This document shows, one piece after another, positions 1 to 7,041 of a DNA stretch of 28,149 bases (position 1 is the stretch's first letter; each line of letters begins with the position of its first letter). The notes under the pieces were generated by a model, which was given only the letters and a program-made list of their open reading frames with translations, did no database searches and was not told the DNA's origin. A program made the translations under genes and the position numbers. Location: assembly GCA_036337945.1 (NCBI GenBank), contig JAYZDF010000141.1, forward strand, positions 1 to 28,149. Reading direction: 5' to 3'. This stretch comes from JAYZDF01 sp036337945. Lineage in GTDB: Bacteria > Myxococcota > Kuafuiibacteriia > Kuafuiibacteriales > Kuafuiibacteriaceae.

Positions 1-207
1 AGTTTTTGTGTATCCTAATTCATTCAGAAATACGGGCATTGCCATCGAGAAGTTTTTTCTGACCAGATAGAACGCCGCGTAACCGATAATCATGCTTGTC
101 AGCATGCGTATTCGGAAGTGCTTATACTTAGCGTCTATTTCCGCCTCAACGGTGAGTGGGGCAATCGGCGCTTGCGTTTTTAACGCCTTTAATAATGGGC
201 TACTCAT
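1..207 (-). CDS. GlpT-like organophosphate:phosphate antiporter (5' part, runs off the left edge)
   Basis: The reverse strand reads open from an ATG at 207 to base 1, giving 69 codons with no stop. The sequence ends in a first transmembrane segment with the motif GYAAFYLVRKNFSMAMP, which closely matches the N-terminus of E. coli GlpT (GYAAYYLVRKNFALAMP as I recall it). This is the major-facilitator organophosphate:phosphate antiporter family, which exchanges glycerol-3-phosphate, hexose phosphates or phosphoglycerate for phosphate at the inner membrane. Seen: the conserved Arg-Lys pair and the charged cytoplasmic N-terminus (EAEIDAKYKHFRIRML) before the helix. Only about one sixth of the protein is present, so substrate cannot be assigned. 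It is divergent from the lipoprotein gene at 324. No clear Shine-Dalgarno precedes the ATG, and a TTG at 222 is an alternative start. Confidence 0.8.
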   Translation of the reverse strand, partial: MSSPLLKALKTQAPIAPLTVEAEIDAKYKHFRIRMLTSMIIGYAAFYLVRKNFSMAMPVFLNELGYTKT

Positions 208-323
208 AATGCGCGATTGCAAGAGATTAGTGCGATTTTGCGGTCGTAAGCAAGGCAAGACAACCGATTTGAATCTGAGGTTCTAGGTCTTGTTGACCGC
301 ATCTGTTCGGCATAATAGCTTGG

Positions 324-971
324 ATGACAGTGCGAATTTCTCTAGCGATAACGTCTCTCGCTCTTGTCTCTCTGACTGCTTGTTCAAAAACTGGAACATC
401 GTCACTGAGACAGCAGGTCGATCGAGACGAGACTGTTGGCGCGGACGGCAGTGGTACACAACGAGAAGATGCCGGGTTCTCTTCCTTCTTAGATGCTGCG
501 TTGATTGACAGCGGCGATGTTGACGCCTCGGCTGTCCGTGTTGGAAGTGAACCTTATTCTTGTGGTGCTCCCGAACAAGGGCTTATGCCTGTTGACTGTA
601 CTGCGTTTGGTGATGAAAGTGCGGGATGCGTGTTCTCAAATCACTGTGCTTGCACAGAAAGTGATGGGTATAAGTGTGAAGGCTCGCACGACAACAGTGG
701 CCCCGAATGTGAGCCTGGTGTCGTTTGTGTTGTGAAGAGAGAAGATGTCCCTCAAAACCGAGTAGGAAGTTTACCAACGAGTTGTGGTGACCCCGCTTTT
801 AGAAGCCGAAAGTCTATCGATTGTACACGATATGGTGACCTTGATGCGGTATGCGTTTTTGGAGACCATTGCATGTGCTCGGTAGATAAAGGATTTGAAT
901 GCCAACAAACCTTTAGTGACGACATTGTCCGTGAGTGCGAGCCTGGCGCTTACTGCGTACCAAAATCCTAG
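324..971 (+). CDS. Lipoprotein with two tandem eight-cysteine modules
   Basis: 215 residues. An N-terminal signal with lipobox LTAC places the lipidated Cys at residue 20. A polar linker (residues 21-70) follows, containing a DAG-type acidic stretch. Then come two homologous units, residues about 73-137 and 147-212. Each starts VGS-x-P-x-SCG, continues through DC-x2-(Y/F)GD, CVF-x2-HC-x-C and G(Y/F)-x-C, and ends ECEPG-x2-CV. Each unit keeps all eight cysteines in the same order, so each is probably a disulfide-bonded module outside the cytoplasm. I do not recognise the family, and binding or structural roles are guesswork. The gene is followed by a good intrinsic terminator at 1011, which suggests a single-gene transcript. 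The start is chosen because it gives a complete lipoprotein signal. No strong Shine-Dalgarno is seen upstream. Confidence 0.85.
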   Translation: MTVRISLAITSLALVSLTACSKTGTSSLRQQVDRDETVGADGSGTQREDAGFSSFLDAALIDSGDVDASAVRVGSEPYSCGAPEQGLMPVDCTAFGDESAGCVFSNHCACTESDGYKCEGSHDNSGPECEPGVVCVVKREDVPQNRVGSLPTSCGDPAFRSRKSIDCTRYGDLDAVCVFGDHCMCSVDKGFECQQTFSDDIVRECEPGAYCVPKS

Positions 972-1010
972 TCGCTTTGCTGTGAATAGATTATTTCGGG
1001 CTGCTTGTGT

Positions 1011-1033
1011 AATACCCGAGAACGGGTATTTTT
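1011..1033 (+). terminator. Intrinsic terminator after the eight-Cys lipoprotein gene
   Basis: A perfect 8-bp stem, AATACCCG (1011-1018) with CGGGTATT (1023-1030), encloses the tetraloop AGAA and runs directly into further T residues (1031-1033). It lies 40 bases after the stop codon at 971. It separates that gene from the riboswitch-controlled operon downstream. Confidence 0.8.
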
Positions 1034-1104
1034 CAGGAGCACTTACCAAATATGCGGAGATGTCGCCGTCTCGGTATAGTTTCGATACTTAGGGTAAATA
1101 ACGA

Positions 1105-1132
1105 CTGGACGAAGATACTTCGTTCTTATACT
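1105..1132 (+). promoter_or_regulatory. Possible promoter of the riboswitch operon, with a palindrome in the spacer
   Basis: A good -10-like hexamer TATACT lies at 1127-1132. A poor -35-like CTGGAC lies at 1105-1110, with 16 bases between. The spacer carries a perfect inverted repeat CGAAG-ATA-CTTCG (1110-1122), a position where a repressor could block polymerase. If used, transcription would start near 1139 and the leader to the ATG at 1262 would be about 120 nt, enough to hold the whole aptamer. This is a pattern match only, and the -35 is weak. Confidence 0.35.
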
Positions 1133-1160
1133 TTACAGGCGTCGCAGCGATTGCGATGAC

Positions 1161-1272
1161 ATAACCATCAAGAGTGGCGCGAGGGACCTGACCCTATGAC
1201 CGTCCGGCAACCTGACGCTTTGCGTGAAGGTGCTAAGTCAGCCCCAACTAGGAGGGGAACGATGCGGCTTAT
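1161..1272 (+). promoter_or_regulatory. SAM-I-type (S-box) riboswitch, apparently acting on translation
   Basis: The sequence keeps the S-box signature elements in order: AUCAAGAG (1167-1174), GAGGGA (1181-1186), CCCUAUGA (1192-1199), CGGCAACC (1205-1212) and GGUGCUAA (1229-1236). The fold also works. P2 pairs GGCG (1176-1179) with CGUC (1201-1204), across a kink-turn-like bulge from GGG (1183-1185) with CCC (1192-1194). The P2 loop CUGA (1188-1191) can pair with UCAG (1238-1241), the conserved pseudoknot with compensatory changes. P3 pairs ACCU with AGGU and ACGC with GCGU around 1210-1231. P4 pairs CCCC (1242-1245) with GGGG (1254-1257), which lies in the Shine-Dalgarno. P1 pairs CAUC (1166-1169) with GAUG (1261-1264), which includes the start codon, and may extend through AUAA with UUAU. 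SAM binding would therefore hide both the ribosome site and the AUG. No separate terminator is seen. It could be a SAM-I/IV variant. Exact boundaries are approximate. Confidence 0.82.
1250..1257 (+). promoter_or_regulatory. Strong ribosome binding site that fixes the start at 1262
   Basis: AGGAGGGG ends four bases before the ATG at 1262. This is the best Shine-Dalgarno in the window and rules against the in-frame ATG at 1196, which belongs to the UAUGA kink-turn strand of the riboswitch. The GGGG half can pair with CCCC at 1242-1245 (P4 of the aptamer), so access is probably SAM-dependent. Confidence 0.75.
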
Positions 1273-2695
1273 AAACGAGCAAAGAAGCGTTTACGTAAAA
1301 TCAGAAACTCCAACAAGTTCAGTTTTGGACTTATTTGATGAGATTGATTCTCATTTCCGAAGCGAAAGACCGTCTTCGACTCAAAAGAAAGTGAAACTGA
1401 GAGATGTTGGGGCTTTGGTTAAATACATACGCGAGGCGAGAACACTATCTCGTGAGCAAGTGGTAGACAAAATGAAAATAGGTCGCAGAAAAAAGCGATT
1501 AGCTTGGCTCGAAAAGCTTGAAGAGACCGGCCGCGCCAGAACGAACGTTTTCGACGATATTTGTTCAGCTTTGGAAGTTCCAGAAAAAATACAGCAGACT
1601 TGGCAAGCCTATTTCGCTACAAAAAATGCGCAAAGCAAAAGGGTGTCGATGCACTCAAGAGTTCTTGGAAACGAGCAAGAAATTTTTCGTTGTAACTTTT
1701 CGAATTTGCTTTCGCTAGAGAATGAATATTTTGAGCGAGAAGCACTCGCTGACAAGCTTGGTGTTTTGGTCGAAAACCATGAGATGTTTATGTCTGACCA
1801 TCGCTATCGGTCAGCTTTGCTAGGGAGCGCGTATTTGGTCAATGATGTTCGGCCAAAGCACTCTGAGCATATAGAAGCAACATCTGAAATGACTCTTGAA
1901 CCAATACCGCTTGGACTTCTTGTTCATTTATGGGCGCAAGAAACCGGTGTTTTAGAACTTCCTGACTTGACCGAACCCTTTCATATTGTACGCGTGATAG
2001 GTGATAAGTGCCTCTCTCATTTTTGGGTTGAAGGAATTCTTCGGCGAACAAGAAAATGGAAGCAAGTATGGGTTCCTCAGGATGAACTTGTCAGATTTAT
2101 GCAAGAGGTTGAGGAGCTCCGTTTTGAGTACTTCGCTGAGCAAAAAAGGAAATTGTGGTGGAATTTTCGAAAATTCAGCTCATTTCAACATGCATGGGAG
2201 ACCTCGCAGATGCTCGCCTCGAGAGGAGTAAACAACAGCGAATGGGCGCGTGCTCTTCGGTTGCCTTCATGGATTAACAAAGATTCTTTACCTGAACTTC
2301 GTCAAACTTGGGAGGAAACAGTGGAAACGCTGGGTGCTCTTTGTAGAAAGCCTCTCTTTGATGACTACTGGTCTGAAGAGTCACCAGAGTACGATTGGAT
2401 TTGTCAGGCCTCGCCAGAAAAATGGGTCCGCTGGAGGAAAGGCGTTTCTGCAGGGGTCAATGATTATCGCGGACGTCGATGGACTGAGGAGGCCTTTGAA
2501 AAAGCCGTGAACGGCAGTACTGCTGGGACCGTGGAGGTGCCTTGTTTGATTGAAATCCTCGCCGAGATGGGTGATGAGAGATATTTGCGGGCTCTCCAAG
2601 AAAGTCGGAGAAATAAGTCTAACGATTCTCTAACCGGGCAACGCAGCCCTCTCAACGTCTCGATAAAAAATACTACAACTGAAAAAGGAGCATAG
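1262..2695 (+). CDS. Unrecognised HTH-containing protein controlled by a SAM riboswitch
   Basis: 477 residues from the ATG with a perfect Shine-Dalgarno. An in-frame ATG 66 bases upstream lies inside the riboswitch and is rejected. Residues about 48-110 look like an XRE/Cro-type helix-turn-helix: a leading helix (VGALVKYIREARTLSREQVVDK), a basic turn, then EKLEETGRA followed by a helix ending ALEVP. The remaining 360 residues are rich in Trp, Glu and Arg, with no transmembrane segment or catalytic motif I can name. The central part (about 130-230) and the C-terminal third (repeated Trp motifs near 330-400) may be separate helical domains. The tail is low-complexity. The stop is one base before the next ATG, so it forms an operon with the nucleotidase. 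A sequence-specific regulator or a phage/defence-type protein are both possible. Its role is unknown. Confidence 0.85.
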   Translation: MRLINEQRSVYVKSETPTSSVLDLFDEIDSHFRSERPSSTQKKVKLRDVGALVKYIREARTLSREQVVDKMKIGRRKKRLAWLEKLEETGRARTNVFDDICSALEVPEKIQQTWQAYFATKNAQSKRVSMHSRVLGNEQEIFRCNFSNLLSLENEYFEREALADKLGVLVENHEMFMSDHRYRSALLGSAYLVNDVRPKHSEHIEATSEMTLEPIPLGLLVHLWAQETGVLELPDLTEPFHIVRVIGDKCLSHFWVEGILRRTRKWKQVWVPQDELVRFMQEVEELRFEYFAEQKRKLWWNFRKFSSFQHAWETSQMLASRGVNNSEWARALRLPSWINKDSLPELRQTWEETVETLGALCRKPLFDDYWSEESPEYDWICQASPEKWVRWRKGVSAGVNDYRGRRWTEEAFEKAVNGSTAGTVEVPCLIEILAEMGDERYLRALQESRRNKSNDSLTGQRSPLNVSIKNTTTEKGA

Positions 2696-2696
2696 A

Positions 2697-3137
2697 ATGA
2701 AAGTTTTATACATTGATATGGATAACGTATTGGTTGATTTTCCGACTGGAATTGACCGCATTAGCGATGATCTTCGTACGCGATACGATGGCGATTTAGA
2801 TGAGGTGCCTGGCATTTTTGCGCTCATGGATCCTTTGAGCGGTGCTGTGGAAGCATTTCACGAGCTATCGAAAAAATTCGATACCTATATTCTATCAACC
2901 GCGCCCTGGGAAAATCCCAGCGCATGGAGCGATAAACTTCAATGGGTGAAAAAGCACCTAGGGCCATCGGCGCATAAGCGCTTAATACTGTCACATCATA
3001 AGAATTTGAACTCCGGAGATTATCTCATTGACGATCGAACCAAAAATGGAGCGGCTGATTTTGCAGGCGAACATATACACTTCGGTACCGAAAAGTTCCC
3101 TGACTGGCCCTCCGTACTGCAATACCTTCTTTCGTGA
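2697..3137 (+). CDS. NT5C-type 5'(3')-deoxyribonucleotidase, HAD fold
   Basis: 146 residues. The N-terminus carries HAD motif I, IDMDNVLVDF, with the nucleophile and acid/base aspartates at positions 7 and 9. Motif II is the LSTAPW segment, where Thr follows Ser. Motif IV is DYLIDDR with paired aspartates near the C-terminus. This arrangement and the small size match the Pfam NT5C family, which dephosphorylates (deoxy)nucleoside monophosphates in the cytoplasm. Bacterial members are often a little longer. The Shine-Dalgarno AAAGGAG (2684-2690) ends six bases before the ATG and overlaps the end of the upstream gene, so translation is probably coupled. The pairing with an HTH protein behind a SAM riboswitch is unusual. 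The true substrate is not visible from sequence, and other small-molecule phosphatase activity is possible. Confidence 0.85.
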   Translation: MKVLYIDMDNVLVDFPTGIDRISDDLRTRYDGDLDEVPGIFALMDPLSGAVEAFHELSKKFDTYILSTAPWENPSAWSDKLQWVKKHLGPSAHKRLILSHHKNLNSGDYLIDDRTKNGAADFAGEHIHFGTEKFPDWPSVLQYLLS

Positions 3138-3244
3138 AACTAACAGAATCGCCGCAGGTTCTTTTATCTGCTCAGAATATCTCGGAGCGAGAGATCTGTA
3201 GTGAAGACACACAACAGACAAATATGTGATAATGTGCGGGCCAA

Positions 3245-3910
3245 ATGAAGCAACCACCGCGGCAGCGTTTGTCTTTTCTAAACCTTTTCATTCTCTTGTT
3301 GGCCTCCGTCGCCTCCTTGGCGACGCTAGCAGGGGATCACTCAAACGGTAGGACGAGCGAATATGACGAATGGCCGCGAGGGGAGACCAGGCAAGCTTTC
3401 GATGTTCAGATTATGCCAGCACAGAGTATGAAAGATGCTCTAGGATACTCGGGGGAAGTTTATCTGGAGGTGGTGTCCAAATTTCATCCTGAGGAACAAT
3501 TCCAAGATGCGGTTTGGTCTATCACCGGTGAAAGTAACACTGGCGATATGATTTCTCGCTCGGCAAATTTTCAAGAGTTTGGTGGTGATCTTTTTATGGA
3601 AGACGATAGCCCACTCATGGGAGATGCGATTGCAAGAATCGGACGGCTTTGTGCATCAAACGAAATGACCGATGATGATTGTGTGCCATGTCTTGATGGA
3701 TGCTCCTTGACGATTAAAATTGATCGTTGTGAGTCAAGTGGAGACGACATAAATAGTAGTGAGATTCGAATCGTGGGGGATGACGGCGAGAGGTTCACAG
3801 TTCGTTGCGAAAAAGATGAAGATTTAGCGCCATGTACTATGCTTGATAGTTGGTTAGTCGCAGAAGCAGAGTCGCTCGCAATGACCATATGCCCAGACCA
3901 AGGAATGTAG
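3245..3910 (+). CDS. Secreted protein of unknown function, cysteine-containing
   Basis: 221 residues. A basic N-terminus and a hydrophobic stretch (LNLFILLLASVASLATLA) form a Sec signal peptide, with likely cleavage before GDHSNG near residue 30. No lipobox Cys is present, so it is predicted periplasmic or secreted. The mature part is acidic. Eight cysteines lie in its second half, including C-x2-C-x3-C (near residue 148), RC and PC pairs that could form disulfides. I do not recognise the domain. The ATG has no strong Shine-Dalgarno. A 107-base gap separates it from the nucleotidase gene, containing only a weak hairpin (ATCTC/GAGAT, 3179-3195), so I cannot say whether it joins that operon. 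The next gene starts 8 bases after its stop. Confidence 0.7.
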   Translation: MKQPPRQRLSFLNLFILLLASVASLATLAGDHSNGRTSEYDEWPRGETRQAFDVQIMPAQSMKDALGYSGEVYLEVVSKFHPEEQFQDAVWSITGESNTGDMISRSANFQEFGGDLFMEDDSPLMGDAIARIGRLCASNEMTDDDCVPCLDGCSLTIKIDRCESSGDDINSSEIRIVGDDGERFTVRCEKDEDLAPCTMLDSWLVAEAESLAMTICPDQGM

Positions 3911-3918
3911 GGAAGATT

Positions 3919-4428
3919 GTGTCGAAACGCGTCCAACCTCGTGCAGCTGATTACCTGAGACATCCGGTAACTTTGATGCTGCTATGCCTGTGGATTCTGA
4001 ACGACCATGTTTTGAAAGAAATGTTTGGTAACATGCTGACGGGCAAGATTTCAGACTTTTCTGGAGTCGCAATTTTGCCTCTTGCATTGGTGGGTGCCTA
4101 TGAATGCGCTTGTGCGGCGCTATCAAAATCTCCTCGCTTTCGACATGAGGTCTTGATCACAAGTATGCTAATTACGGGCCTTTTCATGGTCGGAATTAAT
4201 CTTTCGGAGTCTTTGGCGACCACATTTAGCTTTGGTTTAGGCGTCGCCCAATGGCCCGCACGCGCTGCTTGGCATCTCTGTACCAGTGGTAGCCTGCCTC
4301 AAATTGTTTCGGTGCATCATACGATGGACGCGTCAGACTTATACTCCCTCTCGGCATTGGTTGTTCCATTCTGTTTGGGGACGGAGCGACCTTTTTTTCT
4401 GCAAAAACGTAGAGCCGGGAATGTCTAA
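3919..4428 (+). CDS. Small multi-spanning membrane protein with an LTGKxSDF motif
   Basis: 169 residues from a GTG at 3919, chosen because GGGAAG precedes it and because it lies just after the previous stop. ATG codons at 3850 and 3889 would overlap the upstream gene. Hydrophobic helices are seen at about residues 16-32, 52-72 and 78-100, with a weaker one near the C-terminus. The loop after helix 1 reads NDHVLKEMFGNMLTGKISDFSG. I recall this NDH-x-LK ... LTGK-x-SDFAG pattern from uncharacterised membrane proteins in Myxococcota and Actinobacteria, so the family looks real but its function is unknown. The conserved Asp/His/Lys residues sit at the membrane boundary and could matter for function. 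It ends 15 bases before the convergent methyltransferase gene. A short hairpin lies between. Confidence 0.65.
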   Translation: MSKRVQPRAADYLRHPVTLMLLCLWILNDHVLKEMFGNMLTGKISDFSGVAILPLALVGAYECACAALSKSPRFRHEVLITSMLITGLFMVGINLSESLATTFSFGLGVAQWPARAAWHLCTSGSLPQIVSVHHTMDASDLYSLSALVVPFCLGTERPFFLQKRRAGNV

Positions 4429-4442
4429 TTACCTTCGGTAAT
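4428..4442. terminator. Short hairpin between convergent genes
   Basis: ATTACC-TTC-GGTAAT is a perfect 6-bp palindrome filling the 15 bases between two convergent stop codons. It lacks a T tract on either strand, so it is at best a weak bidirectional terminator or an mRNA end-stabiliser. Confidence 0.35.
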
Positions 4443-4443
4443 A

Positions 4444-6996
4444 TCATCTAGAAGTAATACTTTTTGCGGTGAGTGTTTTGACGAGATTACTTTCTTCGGC
4501 CGTAAGCTCATAGAGTTCGTAAACGAGCGCATCGAGTTGGTTTTCCAGATTTTGGATGCGCTTATTCGATTCGTCACTCGTACACCCCTCCCGGATTTCA
4601 GATTCCAACACCATTCGCTCCTTTGCCTTTGTGATAATTGCCGCCTTGAGCTTAAATTTGTGAGAGGTCTTGTCGTCTGGCATGAGGATAGGCGCTTTAG
4701 ATAAGATCTTGCCGTTTATTTCAATTCCAATACCTCGCTTTTTGCCGTGATGAATAAACCAATACCAAAGCAGCCGTGAATTAAGGAGAGCCGTTAGATA
4801 TACGAGGTTATTTTGAGAATTATCATGGGGTACGACCACATTGACACTAAAGTTGACGTACGACGGTTCTAGCGCCACCGTGAACTTTGGTCGTACTCCC
4901 ATTTGAACAGAAAGGATTTTAGGCTTTTGCCAGATCTCTTCGTTTCTTGGCCAGTGTAAGTGCCACCAGCCAATTAATCTTTTTTGCGTTTCACGCCGTT
5001 TCTCCATTATTATTCGAAACCGGCTCAAATGCTTCTCTAAGTTTGGATAAACTGTAATGTCGGGGCAGGTGTTTCGGGTCAAATAAATGAGATTCAAGGA
5101 AGGTTTTGAGGAGAGGTAAAAGCGATCAATATCGCGCAGATGGAAGTAGGGCTTTATAAGCGACCGCTCTTTGTCTGTGAGACGCAGTTTAGACATCTCA
5201 TCATCTGTCAGGGCAAAGACGCCTTCACCGACAGTCCACGGCTCCCCAAATTTAGTGTTGGTCGAACGGTTGATGTTCGCAGGATTCTCAGCAATGCCTT
5301 GGCGAGTTTGGCTGTAGCTATCAAGTGGGGAATAGTTATCTAGTTTGTCCAGAACCGAAGAGGGTTGGCTGAGGTCGATTTTCCCTGCTCTAAATACCTG
5401 ATCTTTCGTTTTGCGGTACACGTGAACGGGGGCTCGTCCTTGAATGATATCTAGGCTCGAGTGTCCTATTAGATAGCGTGCATCTTTCACAATGATAGGT
5501 GCTTTTTTCGTTCCTTTTGTGATTCGAAATAGCATGTGATGCCCAGATACATTTTTGAAGACTCTAAGCTTTCCGAGTAAAAATGCACTTTCTAGGTGGG
5601 CTTCGTGCTGGATGGAATTAATGAGTTTTTGTGCGCCAGAACTATTCAGCCAGTAGGAGTTTACGATAAAGGAAAGACTTCCGTTTTCTTTGAGTTGCTC
5701 TAACCCTCGGTGAACGAAGTAGTACCAAAGGTCCATTCGTGGTGCAGCATACTTTTTGCCAAAATCAAATTGAGCGATTTCTCCGAGTAAATCTTTGTAA
5801 TCGCGTTCTCTACGGTAGGGTGGATTTCCGACGATCACGTCGAATCCTCCATTGGTTTTAGCATGCGGAAATTCGAGGTCCCAGTCGAACGGACGTAGGC
5901 GATCTCGTATTTCGTTACTCAGTTCTCTTTTTATCTCGAAATCCTGATTCGTAACGATTGCATTGCCACATTTTATATTATTCCCAAGGCCAGGAAGCTT
6001 TCGCTTTTCAAGGAGCGGAATTTGTTTCTTGAGTGTCTCTTCCGTTTCACCTTCGAGTATCTTTAGAAGTAACGCTGATCTGGCAACTACGACGGCCTGA
6101 TGGTCAATATCGAGGCCGAAGATATTGTTTTCAAAGATTCTGATTCTTTCCCGGAGAGTAAGCTGCCATTTGTCCTGGCTGACTCTTCTGAGACATTGAT
6201 TGTTTTTGGTGTCATAGTGCTCGAGGTAATAACCTAAATGCCAATCAAGTAGTTTTTGATAGGCAGCAAGTAAGAAATTACCTGATCCACAAGAGGGGTC
6301 CAAAACACTCAAAGATTTTTGAGGATTGGACGTCGTGTCTTGGGAAACAATATTTGGTAACTCGTGACCCGTTTTTCCCAATAGAATCGGACTCAAACTC
6401 TCGTTGATGAGGTACGCAGCAATATACGAAGGGGTGTAATAAGTACCCGCATTTTTCTTGGAGCGAGCAATCTGTTCGGAGTCTAGTTCGTCAGTAACTG
6501 GTGTGGCCAGACAATGCTCATAAACAAAGCCTAAGATATCTTCTGGAACCTCAGAAAATCCGAATGGACAGTGTGGCGAGTAAAGTTGGGAAATGGCTTT
6601 TGCTAGGGCGACGTCGTCAACAAAAATTTCCGCTTCGTTCTGTAAAGCCCACTCCGAAACGAACTTGAGTTGATATTTCTTTTCGGCTTCATACATTCTT
6701 GTGAGAAGACGTTGAAAGACATCGCTTTGGTTGACGAGGTCAGCTAAATGAAACGTATTCTCTATGCTTCGGTCCTCGCAGATGCGAAGGAACAAAACTG
6801 CGTGCACGAGCTCTTGCGTGATTGTATTTATTTTGCTTCCGGCCAGCGAAGGGTTTCTTACCTCGAGAATTTCGGCGACTGACTCTCTCCATTTCTTCAT
6901 ATAGCGCAGAACAGAATCAGTACTTACTCGTTGTCCCTGCGTTTGCATCGATGAACTTGAAACTTTGCGAGTGTCGAATGTTTCCGGTGAAGTCAT
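4444..6996 (-). CDS. Eco57I/TaqI-type adenine-specific DNA methyltransferase
   Basis: 850 residues from the ATG at 6996. A TTG at 7041 would add 15 unlikely residues and overlaps a promoter-like sequence. Order of parts: a helical N-terminal region with VLFLRICEDRSIE (about 66-79), GTYYTP (about 184), SAM-binding motif I LDPSCGSGNF (about 232-241), the target motif IV GNPPY (about 390-394), then a long C-terminal region like the TaqI-type specificity domain. The NPPY motif indicates N6-adenine methylation using SAM. Full Type IIG enzymes carry an extra N-terminal PD-(D/E)XK nuclease. Only about 65 residues precede the helical region here and I see no such motif, so this is probably a solitary methyltransferase or one partner of a split system. 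No nuclease gene is adjacent. Composition looks AT-richer than the later genes, compatible with horizontal transfer. Confidence 0.85.
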   Translation of the reverse strand: MTSPETFDTRKVSSSSMQTQGQRVSTDSVLRYMKKWRESVAEILEVRNPSLAGSKINTITQELVHAVLFLRICEDRSIENTFHLADLVNQSDVFQRLLTRMYEAEKKYQLKFVSEWALQNEAEIFVDDVALAKAISQLYSPHCPFGFSEVPEDILGFVYEHCLATPVTDELDSEQIARSKKNAGTYYTPSYIAAYLINESLSPILLGKTGHELPNIVSQDTTSNPQKSLSVLDPSCGSGNFLLAAYQKLLDWHLGYYLEHYDTKNNQCLRRVSQDKWQLTLRERIRIFENNIFGLDIDHQAVVVARSALLLKILEGETEETLKKQIPLLEKRKLPGLGNNIKCGNAIVTNQDFEIKRELSNEIRDRLRPFDWDLEFPHAKTNGGFDVIVGNPPYRRERDYKDLLGEIAQFDFGKKYAAPRMDLWYYFVHRGLEQLKENGSLSFIVNSYWLNSSGAQKLINSIQHEAHLESAFLLGKLRVFKNVSGHHMLFRITKGTKKAPIIVKDARYLIGHSSLDIIQGRAPVHVYRKTKDQVFRAGKIDLSQPSSVLDKLDNYSPLDSYSQTRQGIAENPANINRSTNTKFGEPWTVGEGVFALTDDEMSKLRLTDKERSLIKPYFHLRDIDRFYLSSKPSLNLIYLTRNTCPDITVYPNLEKHLSRFRIIMEKRRETQKRLIGWWHLHWPRNEEIWQKPKILSVQMGVRPKFTVALEPSYVNFSVNVVVPHDNSQNNLVYLTALLNSRLLWYWFIHHGKKRGIGIEINGKILSKAPILMPDDKTSHKFKLKAAIITKAKERMVLESEIREGCTSDESNKRIQNLENQLDALVYELYELTAEESNLVKTLTAKSITSR

Positions 6997-7011
6997 AGAG
7001 AATATGTGCTG

Positions 7012-7041
7012 AATATAAACGTCAAAAAGTATGTGAGACAA
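7012..7041 (-). promoter_or_regulatory. Putative promoter of the methyltransferase gene
   Basis: On the minus strand, TTGTCT (7041-7036) and TATATT (7017-7012) are separated by 18 bases, matching -35 and -10 elements at four and five of six positions. The start would be near 7005, leaving a leader of about 10 nt before the ATG at 6996. This argues against translation starting at 7041. Confidence 0.45.

Noticed and set aside
92..286. Plus-strand open frame of 64 codons at the left edge
   Set aside because: It lies mostly opposite the clearly recognisable GlpT-type coding sequence on the minus strand and has no known features.
3179..3195. Hairpin ATCTC/GAGAT between the nucleotidase and the secreted-protein gene
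   Set aside because: Only five base pairs and no T tract, so it is not a supportable terminator.
1262..6996. Complete restriction-modification or BREX island
   Set aside because: Only a methyltransferase is present. No nuclease, helicase or other BREX/DISARM gene is recognisable in the window.
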